From Cladopsammia gracilis (lineage: Eukaryota > Cnidaria > Anthozoa > Scleractinia > Dendrophylliidae), in the NCBI GenBank assembly GCA_022457155.1, contig JAJGOT010000355.1, forward strand, positions 28,501 to 92,500: a stretch of DNA of 64,000 nt. The letters run 5' to 3'. A program made the position numbers and the translations under genes. Positions 35,004-45,398 of this stretch are shown piece by piece. The first letter of the stretch is position 1. Each line of letters starts with the position of its first letter. The notes beneath the pieces are model-generated. The model was not told the DNA's origin. It saw nothing but the letters and a program-made list of their open reading frames with translations, and made no database searches.

Positions 35004-36928
35004 AGTTAAGGCCTGGGTTGATCCAGTGGAAAAAGGTTAGTATTAGATAATATCCTCCTAAATCACCTCAGACACCTTATTAAGTAATATATAATGCAAA
35101 AAAAATGTAACAAAGAGGTCCGTTCTCGGGAAAAGCATACAATATAGCAGGTCATAAGGTGAAATAAAATACTTAAACCAGATAGAAGCCCGCTGTGTGG
35201 TGGTAGACCTGAGGTGACAGTTTTAGTCAGGAAAAAATTATGAGCAAAGTAGGTGGTGTAGGTTGATGTTATCTAATGCTGCTCAGAGAAAGTATTGATC
35301 ACCAGAAACTTTTAACATGAATATCTACATTATGTACATTTCATTTTGGCAGTAATGCAAGTACAGCCTGTGAGAGTGGTATGATAAAATTGATACCCTC
35401 ACCTTATGATCTGTAGTTCCTTGTGGCAAGGTTCCATTTTCAAACTGCTTTAACAAATTGATGGAGTCCTGGAGCTTTTTCTACAAATAAAAAATGTCAA
35501 CTAATTAATAAATCTGAGAAGTGGAGGTGGAATCCACCTCCCCATCCCCACTCCCGTTGGGTCAGACTCATCATATTTCAGTGCATTCCATAAATCAGCT
35601 ATTAAGTATTAAGCCCCCAGGGGAGAGGGCATATTTATTTCAAGCATGTTTGAGGGGTGATGATAAGAGGCGGAGGGGGTATTAGAGTGGGAGGACTTAT
35701 TACAATGTAGTGGAACGTGATGTCACCTGAACTTCCTGCACATAGATAAACATCCATAAACCATAAGTTTTGATTGATCAATGAAGTGTTATACATTTAT
35801 GATTTCTGTAATTACGATTATTTTTCAGTACCAGTACCAGTACCCATACATGCCAACTCTCCTGGAGAGTCTCCCGGATACGGAACGAATCTCCTGGTCT
35901 CCCGTACGGGTCACCAAATCTCCCGGATAAAAGCAACTTTGGATCTTTTCTCTAAAATAGGCTAAGATTTTAACCCAAATTTTCCCAAAATCCCCAAAAA
36001 ATGTGGTTTTTCATCAAATCTTAACTTCACAAATGCTTTTCGGGTCTCAGGAATGCAGAAAATGGTACCTTTTGAGGGTAAAGCCAAAAAAAAACATTTT
36101 CCGGACCCCCTTTGACTCTCGTGACTGCGTCGCTCGATTCATGCCTTGGGCGGGGGTAATGGTGGTATTTCACCCCCAGAAAAAAATCTCCCTATTTTAA
36201 GTCTTTAGTGGTTGGCATCTCTGAGTACCAGTACCAGTACTGGTAACATTTCCCCCAAAGCTCGCGAGTACTGTATATGAATTTGTGCCTGGATTGGTAC
36301 AGTAAAAATGTACCTATAATACCATCTGTCATTTATTGTTTTGCTCCAAAAGAGGGGGCAGGGGGGGTGGCTTATTTAAGAGGGGGGCTTAACAGATGAT
36401 TTACGGTACATTATACATGAAGTTTCAATTTGTAAAAGACAAGGAGATGCACCTACCTCGCCAACAAACAAGTTTCTAGGGTCTGTTACATCCAGACAGC
36501 GTTTATACCTTCCCCAGTAAGTTGACTGAGTGAGCAAGAGGAAGGTAAAAAAATATTATGTTAGTCAAGATAAACTTCTAACTGTGTGTCATGTAGCAAC
36601 TCTGAGAAATACTTTATTCGAAAAAAGTTGATCAATGACAAAGGAAAGTGCTGCTCGATCTCGGCAGCATTCAGTGAAACAGGAGGGTGACGGTTTCCTT
36701 TGACTTGTGCATTTTTACTCCCTTAGCTTTAATAGGATGGAAAGCCGGTTTAAAAATCCAAGAAATGTATAGCATTTGCCATACCAACAGATCGAACCTA
36801 TTTGTAATCCAAACATTTCTTTTAAAAAACATTAACCTAAGATCTACTCTACGATTGCCTACCTGATCAAATCGCGACTCGGTAAGAGAAAACTTCGGAT
36901 AGCCTGGAGATGGAACTGTATCCGCCAT
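29453..36928 (-). CDS. SFXN5: Sideroflexin-5, mitochondrial inner-membrane transporter
   Basis: Fourteen minus-strand exons splice in phase: 36863-36928, 36457-36525, 35403-35480, 34710-34736, 34508-34562, 34386-34411, 33415-33468, 33082-33138, 32280-32345, 31935-32025, 31007-31122, 30258-30343, 30020-30137 and 29453-29530, giving 328 aa (human SFXN5 is 340). Matching landmarks are the HPDTGKK motif, FRMSGFVPFGT, the Asn-rich WMNQSHNAAVNYSNRNASK, ANICNVVLMRNHEL, RPRLHLPVQALVCVAAFGFA and the C-terminal YYNKGL. Helical segments lie in the second half, as usual for the family, which transports amino acids and related metabolites (SFXN5 has been linked to citrate) in the mitochondrial inner membrane. 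An upstream in-frame ATG at 36937 has a poor context; the ATG at 36928 (AAAATGGCGGA) also matches the human MADT start. The gene is intact and very exon-dense. Confidence 0.95.
29880..29972. repeat. GC-rich 93-bp hairpin
   Basis: The arms pair almost perfectly: GCGAATAC, then GCCGCCTCTCATCGCTCCTG, then GCCGCTAGGGGCG, closing on a CTCTCGCGA loop. It is very GC-rich against an AT-rich background, and lies in the last SFXN5 intron. Confidence 0.8.
30374..30658. mobile_element. GAGCAGTTTT MITE, best-preserved copy
   Basis: Left TAGAGCAGTTTTTAATTGAG and right CTCAAATGAAAACTGCTCTA form the TIRs; inner blocks GTAATTACacaattgcTTTGG and its mirror continue the pairing. Related copies are at 47846-48138, 27310-27522 and about 61849. 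It sits just upstream of SFXN5 exon 12 on the minus strand. Confidence 0.8.
31294..31684. mobile_element. MITE with TACCTGCCAA termini and GGCGTGAGA repeats
   Basis: Ends TACCTGCCAACTTTTTCAG and TTGGCAGGTA are inverted. The AGGCGTGAGA unit occurs several times near the right end. The element at 35848-36219 has a similar GCCAACT...GTTGGC structure. Confidence 0.65.
31740..31920. repeat. Tandem CCCGCGCTTGG(C/T)-containing units
   Basis: The block TTTTCCCGCGCTTGGCGCTG recurs at intervals of about 30-45 bp, at least five times with drift, in the SFXN5 intron upstream of exon 11. A short degenerate minisatellite. Confidence 0.6.
33814..33975. mobile_element. Palindromic MITE, TGTTGTAG(T/C)TTAAAATGA termini
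   Basis: Left TTAAAATGATCTTAGGTTAA pairs with right TTTGACCTAAGATTCATTTTAA. Inner AAACTAGTTTGA repeats pair as well. It directly abuts the next inverted-repeat element. Confidence 0.75.
33984..34211. mobile_element. 228-bp inverted-repeat element, GGGGACTTTAGATC termini
   Basis: Left GGGGACTTTAGATCGGACGA with GAGTACGAGATTGAGTATGA pairs with right CTCATACTCGTTGTCTGATC and AAAAGTCCCC. Noncoding, in an SFXN5 intron. Confidence 0.75.
34891..35002. repeat. (ATT)n(TCA)n(ATT)n compound microsatellite
   Basis: A run of ATT, then about 14 TCA units, then about 22 further ATT units, in the SFXN5 intron between exons 3 and 4. Confidence 0.95.
35848..36219. mobile_element. MITE with ATGCCAACTCTC termini
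   Basis: Left ATGCCAACTCTCCTGGAGAG and right GTGGTTGGCAT are inverted ends; CTCCCGGATA and TCTCCTGGTCTCCCG blocks repeat inside. It is flanked by ACCAGTACCAGTA short repeats on both sides, which may include the target duplication. Confidence 0.6.
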
Positions 36929-37059
36929 TTTGAGCATCAGGTCATCAGCTGGCAGAAGAGTTTGCAGGCTCTAATAAATGAAAATTAGGATCGGACTTCT
37001 GGATTCAAGGACTGTCGATTGCACATTCTTCTTATATTCGCTCACTTGCAGAGCTGGGC

Positions 37060-37370
37060 GTGGTAGTATAGTGTTTAGCGGACCTCGCTCCGTTTAGCGC
37101 GTTGGACTTCAGGCTCCAACGTCGGTGGTTCAAGCCCTGATATCAGCCGTCGTGTTGTTAACTTCAACCAGAAACTTTATTCCACATTGTCTCTCTCTTG
37201 CCAGTGTAAAATGGTGCCAGAACCGGCGACATAATGCTTGGGGTAACCCTGCTATGGACTAGCATTCCATCCTGGGGAAATAGTAATAATCCTAGTTGCT
37301 TCGTGGGACAAAATCTGGGTTAAGCTCCGGCCGTTGGATTTAGCTTTACATTCGCTCCTGGAAAACCAGG
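37060..37370 (+). mobile_element. tRNA-derived SINE
   Basis: A tRNA-like head has an A-box-like TGGTAGTATAGTGTTTAGC and a good B box, GGTTCAAGCCC, about 75 nt apart. A stem-like GTTGGACTTCAGGCTCCAAC lies between them. The unrelated body includes TTCCACATTGTCTCTCTCTT. There is no CCA end and the acceptor stem does not pair, so it is a retroposon rather than a tRNA gene. Confidence 0.65.
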
Positions 37371-37689
37371 CATTTTTTATCTCTTAGCTCCTGAGTACAA
37401 AACAAGTGATTTAATTGGCATTTGATTTTTTTCTTTCCCTTTGTGTTTTTACCACAACAACAACAACAACGATTTATTTTTCAAATAATAAAGCAAAATA
37501 TAGTAGCAACCCACAAATAACAAGATCACAAGATCATCATGGGTCACGCGAGCGCTAGAAAGCCTGAGAAGGGAGCCGCGTTGTAACTTACGTGCAGACC
37601 CTTCCTATGCCTTGAAAGCTGGGGAGTGGAAAACGTCTGCATGCAGGAACGCTTTTCTTTACTAAATACCTCCCTCGTGCACAAAAGGC

Positions 37690-37840
37690 AACTCAGTCTT
37701 GCAACTGTTGCGCGCAACAAGACTTTTTGGGGGTGTCACTCGTTGCAATCAGTGTTGCGCGGAACGTCGTAAAAGTATAACTCGATTCTACTTCTGCAAC
37801 TGTTGCGCGCAACGTTACAAGAAAAGTTTCACCGTGTGTC
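37690..37840. repeat. Repeat of GCAACTGTTGCGCGCAAC
   Basis: The 18-nt self-complementary unit occurs at about 37698 and 37796, with a partial copy between (GTTGCAATCAGTGTTGCGCG). Probably part of a decayed MITE. Confidence 0.5.
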
Positions 37841-40659
37841 CGGGCCTTTAGAGCACTAGTGGAATAATTTTAAACAATCATTTGGACCATTATGTTTGGG
37901 TCTCCACTGATACTGAAAGATGTCTTTGGCTCTTTAATGGTGACATACTGCCTAATGACAATGCGGATAGTTAAGCTGGATGATTTCGGATAGAATCTAG
38001 CTCTTGGGCCACTATCTGCAATCCTTCCTTTTCACACATTCATGGAGAAAAGCCGACATCTCTTCTCTCACAGATCACGAGTCGTGCCGGCTTCAACGCA
38101 CGGCTGTCAGGTATCGCTAAGTACAATCACGTGCAGGCAAGACAACACAAAGAGTGACTTGGTTATATTGTTTGGATCGTGTGAGATTGCCTGAGAAATG
38201 TCTGAGGACATAAGGACTTTATCTTCCCCTTCACTGTAATTTAGAGTTTTCTCTGATAAGCTGATTTTAATATCGCTTTATTAATTCACTCTGTATTGGA
38301 CAAAGTTGAGTAGTTGAGTAGTTGAGTAGTTGAGTAGTTCACCCTTTCAAAAAGAGTGCTCAACCGTACTACAGTGCCGCACAGAAGTAACCTAATAGAG
38401 AACTAAGAGAAGAATGCATCGGCTAGCTCAAGTGCAAATGCATTTTGCTCTGAGTTCATCCCTGTTGGCGTTATTTTTGTCCGGTACTGTAATTGAGAAC
38501 ATTGCATTGTAATTTGAAAATACAAAAATTCTGAGGAGCCCCTCCTAAAAAATCACATTCTCTTTTTAAACATCGTGGGTAGTCCAACAAAGAAAAACTT
38601 ATTTTTCTGAGGAGGCAATGTATACTGATTATGTTATAATCCCGTGTTATCATGACACTGGACACTCTCGTCCCTGAAGGAAGCTTTGTACAGTACTTTG
38701 ATGGACTGCTTACAATCCATAATTTAACTGAAACTAAAGAAATTGCACTGAAAAACTTTAGGAATTTAGGAGACTCCGGATCTACAAGACGACATCAACC
38801 ATGAAGAGCGGAAATCGTCATTTTAAAGGAAAAGCGTGTTAAATTCAACATATTTACAACCGCAATTGCGCTTTTCCGGTTTCAAAAACGTGTTACTTTC
38901 CTTCATGCACTCCCAGGGGTCCAGTTGTCTTTGGATAAAATCCTACAAAGTGCCATCAAAAAAAACTGAAAGCTCTTCAGTGGTACCAGATTTTATCGTG
39001 TTTTTTTTTTCAGTATTTAAAAAAATAATATTTGGAATTTGTCATGAATTTCCTGATTTTTGCCCTCTTGGTTGTGAATGAAAAAATGGCGTCATAAAAC
39101 CGTATAGTCAATGGTTTTATTTCATGTGCTTTATTTGTATTTTGGAGAATTATCATTTGTGAGACCGGCCAATTCGTAAACAGAATACACCTTTTTAACT
39201 GACTCGTGAATACGCGGCCAGTTCTGACAAATTGTAAGCGCCCAAATTTGTTTCATAACTGAAATGATATGTCATTGTCGCACGTGCTGTGCAGCGGTGT
39301 GGCTCAAAGTAGCCAAGGTTAGGCGTAGCGCCACGGAGAGGGACAAAACAAACATTAATTTGTCAGTGATTTTGCGTTTGTTTCCAGAGAGATTGTACGC
39401 TGTATAAAACGTCCCACGTTTACTTTAATAAATGAGGTCAAGGTTATGGCGACTTAATTTATGCAGAATGTATCATCACTGCACTTCTGAATCGTCGGTC
39501 ACGTTTTCAAAACTACCACTGATTAACAGTTGCCTGAATGCAGGTCAGAAACCGCACAGTAAGCTTAGATCCACGACTATTCTGATTTCTGTAACAAATT
39601 TCATTGCTAGGAAATAAAAGATTGTTTCTGACATCCACAAAACGATATGGAGAATATTTTGCCAAGTTTTTAGATATTGATAAGCGTTTGGTATCAGTTC
39701 AGTATCATTACCCGTCTGAAGATCGAAATATTGGATAAAAAAGGACTTGAAATCAAAGATAAGGAAATAACTACTTGGTCCAATTCCAAGCAGAAAAGAC
39801 TTAACTGTCAAATATATCTTGCAACTCAGTTAAATTTCTTGAATTTATGCCAGTTATGTCAAAGAAGTTCACCTGTCCATTACCGTCCACTTAAATCAGT
39901 CGATATTTCGCACCCACGCATATTCAATTAGAGTTAGAACCAAAATATATTCACCATCACTGGTACCGACAGAAAGCCAGCACAATTAGTTTTATAAACA
40001 GTTCTATTCAACTGAAATGTAGCAAAACTAAATTAAAACACGAGGGCTGAGGCAAAAAGCGGGGAAAATTGTACTAACGCCAGCTGGGACAGTCGCGACA
40101 AGCTGTTGGCGCAGTCATGGGACAATTTGTAAATGTATGTCTTAGATGGGTTCTCAAAAATCGGAATTCTGATTAAATCTGAGAGTTGCATTGTAAACAA
40201 GTTTAGCATTTGAGCGGCCCGACCGCACCTCCCTACAAGAGCGTCCCCCCCTCCTCTGGGCCTTTGTAGAAGGCTAAATGTGGAAGGAAGGAGGAAGTAA
40301 GACGAAAATGGGAAAATCTATTAAAAATCTATTTTTCCTGCTGACTGTCATATGAGGCTTTCTATTTATGGCAGGTTCTGCACGTGCGATTTCAATAAAA
40401 TATCTTCAGTTGCCATGTTTATGTTGCAGATGTCATCTGCAAAAACATTCAAAAAAGTTAAAATTACACAATGCTGGCGCTTGAATTTGGTTCGTCTTAT
40501 GGCCATGAAATAAATTTATGGCAAACATAAACTACAATGCAAATTTTCCAGTCAGTCTATTTTCATATTCTAGTGTCCTTAATTAACTGACTGCGGATTT
40601 AATACCCTTGCAAGAGTCTTACAACGCAAGTAAAACCATACCGGCTAGAGAAGTGTAAT

Positions 40660-41159
40660 ACAGTAAATGCTCTAAGACGGACACCCCTGTAAGACGGACA
40701 TCAATTATTATAATTCAACACATTGATACACTGCCCAAATATGGTCAAAAAGTTATCGATATACGCTATGTCTACATGAAGTATATCCAACGATGCATGT
40801 AAATTTCGCATTTTGACAAGAGAATGCAAAAATGACGGACCGGCCTCGATATTTTTTCTTCAAACTGTGCTTTGTTATCTATGTGTTGAGTTAGTATAAA
40901 ACTATTATAGCGCTCAAGCTTGCGAGATATCGCCTAATTTTAGCCGACTCGGCCTACGGCCTGACGGGATATCGCTTAATTCTTAGCCGACGACGCGCGC
41001 TTTCGCGCTATAATAGTTAATTGGCTGACTCTGCCCAAATTTTCACTTGTTCGTCTGCAACTTAACTCTCTATAGACTGTATAAGGCGGACACCTCTCTA
41101 AGGCAAACAGGGAAAACTGGAAGGTGTCCGATTTAGACACAGTCATGCGGTTTACTGTA
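40660..41159. mobile_element. 500-bp TIR element with CTAAGACGGACA ends
   Basis: Left TACAGTAAATGCTCTAAGACGG and right end (GTGTCCGATTTAGACACAG...TTTACTGTA) are inverted. AAGGCGGACACCTCTCTAAG lies inside. It is related to the mini element at 13947-14025 and has been invaded by another MITE at 40900-41018. Confidence 0.7.
40900..41018. mobile_element. Nested MITE with AACTATTATAGCGC termini
   Basis: Ends AACTATTATAGCGC and GCGCTATAATAGTT are exact inverted repeats. Inside, GATATCGC(C/T)TAATT(T/C)TTAGCCGAC-like blocks are directly repeated. It is inserted inside the 500-bp element, so it is younger than that element. Confidence 0.8.
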
Positions 41160-41843
41160 CTTCATTCTTGATTCCAGTAGTAAAAAAAAAAGATTATATT
41201 CATTATCCCAAACTAGTGCGAAATAAATCCTTCTGAGTGAACCTTTCAGTAAACAGACTAAGAGCCTTTATATATTGCGTCATTTAATATCCCCACATCA
41301 ACCTCCTGCACATCCGTCGTGTATGGAGATATTCTGAAAACAGGTCAAGTTGAACGCCATTACGGTACTTCATCAATATTATTCCGGCTTAAATGTAAAC
41401 TGAAATGTAACAGCAACTCCGAAATTTTCCCTCTTTGACCTCGAACTGTTTCTATAAATTGAACGTTTGCGGGTATTAAAGTGATATAATCCGGATTTCC
41501 TGAGTTCAGCTTATAGGTTCTTTAAAAAGCCGGATCGATCTCTAATCCTTTTGGCTTTTTTTCGCGAGCCTTTCACTACACAGGATTCGCTGTTCGCGTT
41601 ACGAAACTCACCAACTGGTGTCCGCAAGTAAAAATTACAGTGTTTGAAAGTCTTTTTGAAGAAAACATGTTACTTGGTCAGTTTTCAAAAGACTGGCCAA
41701 TGTATCGCGCTTTCAATTCCCAAAAAGCCGTGACTGAGGCTGAATTTGACAATGCATGTCTTTAGAGCTTTGCATTGAAAAAAAGAAATCGTGCAAATAA
41801 TCAGGAGGCTATGATCACGAAACAATTAAGGGTGGATTGGGCA

Positions 41844-41946
41844 TTGTCGCATTAGTGTGTGTAAAGTGCCTACTGCTTCAATTTTTTTTTTTACAAAAAA
41901 AAGCTTTTAAGGAAAACAATAGGCAATTTACGAACTAATGCGACAA
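41844..41946. repeat. 103-bp inverted repeat TTGTCGCATTAGT
   Basis: Left TTGTCGCATTAGT and right ACTAATGCGACAA are exact complements, and the middle pairs poorly around poly-T/poly-A. Confidence 0.7.
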
Positions 41947-44872
41947 CAATACGCAAACTATGCCGCAAATAAAATTCTGTCATACATTATATTACATGAA
42001 TTAAGGCTTCATAGTGGTCTGCCTGCACACGCAGGTTTTCGGGCGCGAGCGCCAACACCCCCAAAAGCACATGTTGCGTGCAGGCTGAGCAGGCTGAATA
42101 TTGGTTCACGAGGGTAGGTGACGTCCCGGGTGATGTGGGTTACTTAATTATTTTCATTCTCCAAGAGTTTTTCCGTCCAAGCTGAGAAAGGGAAATTTCC
42201 CGTCATGTCGTGGCACTTTCGAAATAAAATCTGCTAAATTAGCGTTTTTGTGGCGTCATGCCCTGTCAAACTGGAACCGGAGGGCAAACGGATGAAATAT
42301 TACTGCTCTCGAACTCGCCACAGTCGGAAAGTTACGTCAAAAACGTACATTTAGTATACCTATCCTCTTTTTAGAAAGTCCTTAAAAGGCATTGGTGATA
42401 TAACCGTGAGTTCCGGGCCTAGAACTGACAGGTTTCATGCACTGCGACAATACCAGTCGCGTCAAGGCAGACTGCATCACAATTTCAAACAGCGCGCGCA
42501 CATATATGAAAGCACTGCTCGATGTAAAAAATCTCGAAATTTCGTCCACAGACTGACTATACGCCCCACTGACTTTTCGTCATATTTTTTTCCGGTTTGT
42601 TTTGCATGAGTAGCTGGAAAAGTGGTGGCAAGCAAGGGCAAGCCTAACTTGACATGATCATTATCTAATCATTGTATTCTGATATTTATTTCCAGTAAAA
42701 CTGGCGTTATTCATGACCTAAATGACTCTTCATCATGAATACCCATATTTCGCATGTTTTGTTTAGAATTATAGTTTAAAAAGCTGCTGATACATCAATC
42801 GTCATTGATGATTTTCCTTGTTTTAACACAACATTTATCTGCAGCTGGATTTAGTAACAATATGTGTACTCAGATCATACCAACATAACTGATTCATTGA
42901 CAGCAATAACAAATAAATGCTGAATATATAGGACCGAAATGATCATGGATGCGAATTGCAGATGAAAACGTCTTGACGAGTGAAATATTCTTGCAATTAT
43001 GTTAACACTTTGCAGTTGCAAAGAATGCTCGATTTAAGACGACAATTCCGGCAGGCCTGTATTCAGTCAGGACCGCTTCATTGACCTTATGATATACGGG
43101 TGCAGAGGAGCTCAGTACTATGCCAGTACAGCTGGTCAATTTGTACTGTATCTTATTTACTTTCATTTCTACTGAGTAGAGGTAAGACAATAAAAATTAA
43201 GCTTGAAAAATGATTTGTACAAAATGAAACAAGATAACTTTGGCCTTTTCGTGCCTTTGGCTAGCTGGCATTGACCTTTCATTTAAATAATTAAACGAGT
43301 TTTGCATAATGACTGATAACTATCCGTATTATCGCACAAGCTAGTTAGATAGATGTTAGATAGCACTGAAAAGAAATCAGTAATCTTCCCAAAAAAAGGA
43401 GATGAAGATGTAATTTTTCAGTAGAGAAGGACACTGTGTCAGACCGGCTGCTGACTCATGAGTTTATTTGGAAATCACGAGATCGGCTGATCGCTCGAGT
43501 CAGCGATCACGTGACATCGGCTAAAATAAATATCGGATTGAAACTTTTAAATGCCAAATTGAAGTCAAGGTAAAATACGTAACAATAATTTGCAATACAC
43601 ACCATATGTTACTGATGTTGATAAGGAAAATCGCGATTGCGTGAAATGTTGACAATTTCTTGCTTCGATAAGTTCTTTTGAAATTAGACGAGCCATGCCA
43701 GAGACAAGCCTGAACACAACAAGCCAATAATGAGAAATGACAGCAATTTGAATGACAAAAATAGAAAAAAAAAAACAATAGCCCCTTGAAGTGCAAATGT
43801 CCCGCTGGTAGGGATACTGCCGATCTGTCGCAAAAATAAAAATACGAAATGAACAACATTTCACTATCTAAAAAAAAAAACACGAAATGCGAAAGATGTA
43901 CGATGTTTTACATTTTTACCTGTCATTATCAAACGAAGGTAAACCTTTTGTGATCGAGTTGACAATAATATTGCTGGCTCGTCACTTCTCAAGGACCAGT
44001 GATGACAACATATAGCAATGCAGAAACTGACACGGTCTCTTGAGCTAAAAACCTGCACGTTTCAAGTACGTTTTGCATTTAAAGGGCTTTACTAAAGTTG
44101 CCACCGCTTATCGTCGTTTTCCTATCAAGGTTTGCATGACTGCACATCTAACATTTTCATCTTTATCTTTACCTCAACCCAGTGGATGTTTAATTCTTTA
44201 GTCTCAGGGTTGTTTTCTATAATACTTCCTGAGATTTTATTTTTTGTTTCCTGATCTTTGTCTTATAGCTTCTTATCAAAGATCATGATAACATGTCCAT
44301 TACATTTCCGATGTACAATCTAAAATGTTGAAATATAAACACGGCAGACCTCACATCTGGGGAATATATTGTATTGAAAATAACAACGTTTACTCCATTT
44401 ACGCGGGTGCATTATTTCAAGGATTGTCACCTTTACGCAAGCCGAACACAAAATATAACTGGGCAAAGCCGCCGAAAATAAACACGAATTTCAGTTTTCA
44501 GTTAAGGAGGCATTTTTCAACGTTTTCACAAATTCAATCCAGGTCTTAACAGTTCAAATATTGATACAAAAAAAGATCGGATCATAATCCTGTCAAGAAA
44601 TTCGTTTATAACGGTTTTCTAAACTGAGAAAAACGTTATAAAAACGCGGGCTTATACAGTTTTCTTTTTACATTATGTATAAACCAGTCCCAAGGGAGTG
44701 TTTTTGCAATTAAAACTCGCCAGTATTATCAAACGCGATTGGCACGGAAAGATCGAGCGTGCATATTATTTGTTCCTTTATTTTACGTAAATCAGTGGTA
44801 AATGTACTTGCGTATTTGAAAAGAGTGGGCGATATATTTGGACAAGTTTCTACGTGCCTCAACTAGCCCGGG

Positions 44873-45299
44873 TATGCCTGCCTATATGTAGCAATATTTA
44901 ATCCTTGTTGAAATATATTTGATTTAAACTTTGTTATCTGTAAATTTAAACTTTTATCTGTAAATTTAAACTTTTATCTGTAAATTTAAACTTTGTTATC
45001 TGTAAATTTAAACTTGCTTATCTGTAAATTTAAACTTTGTTATCTGTATATTTAAACTTTTATACTAAATTTCATTTAATCTTTATTTAAAATTATATGT
45101 AAACTTTCAGTTTTCTTATTTAAACTTTGTTTAAAATGCATTTAAACTTCGTTCAAATGTCGTTTAAACTTCGATGATAAATTTCGTTTGAACTTCCAAG
45201 TTTATTTAATCTTCTTTCAATTTTCATTTAATCCACGGTAAATTTCATTTAATCTTCCTGGGGCGAGCTCGGCCAGAGTATAGCCTCGCTTTCGAGCTG
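44873..45299 (+). repeat. Left terminal inverted repeat
   Basis: 427 bp. Order from outside: TATGCCTGCC tip, six 20-22-nt units built on TTATCTGTAAATTTAAACTT (44930-45060), then AT-rich (T)TTAAACTT/ATTTAATC-rich sequence, then a GC-rich inner edge with GGGGCGAGCTCGGCCAGAGT. Homology to the other end resumes at GCCATTTTGTTTT just inside. Confidence 0.92.
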
Positions 45300-45398
45300 C
45301 GAAGACAGCCATTTTGTTTTAGTATCTCAGAAGTATGTGAAGCTTCGAATTCCAAGCTTCTCCTTTCAGATTCATTCGGGTTCTTTCGTTCGAGCGAA

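Larger units (their letters stand above)
36929..44872. other. Gene-poor spacer between SFXN5 and the large transposon
   Basis: Nearly 8 kb without a supportable gene. Open frames here are short and lack family motifs. It contains a tRNA-derived SINE (about 37060-37370), a block with GCAACTGTTGCGCGCAAC repeated (37690-37830), a 500-bp TIR element with a nested MITE (40660-41159), and a small palindrome (41844-41946). Confidence 0.65.

Noticed and set aside
36929..36937. SFXN5 start at the upstream ATG 36937
   Set aside because: Poor context (CTGATGC), while the next ATG has a strong context and matches the family's MADT start. Not excluded.
37060..37140. Functional tRNA gene
   Set aside because: The acceptor stem does not pair, boxes are imperfect, and a SINE body follows.
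42406..42609. 67-aa Arg/His-rich frame
   Set aside because: Starts at GTG, no conserved motif, no neighbouring exons.
43521..44058. Overlapping minus-strand frames at 43.5-44.1 kb
   Set aside because: Hydrophobic, Phe-rich AT-driven translation with no recognisable domain or splice partners.
44930..45060. CRISPR-like array
   Set aside because: Units are contiguous without spacers, in an animal genome, inside a TIR.
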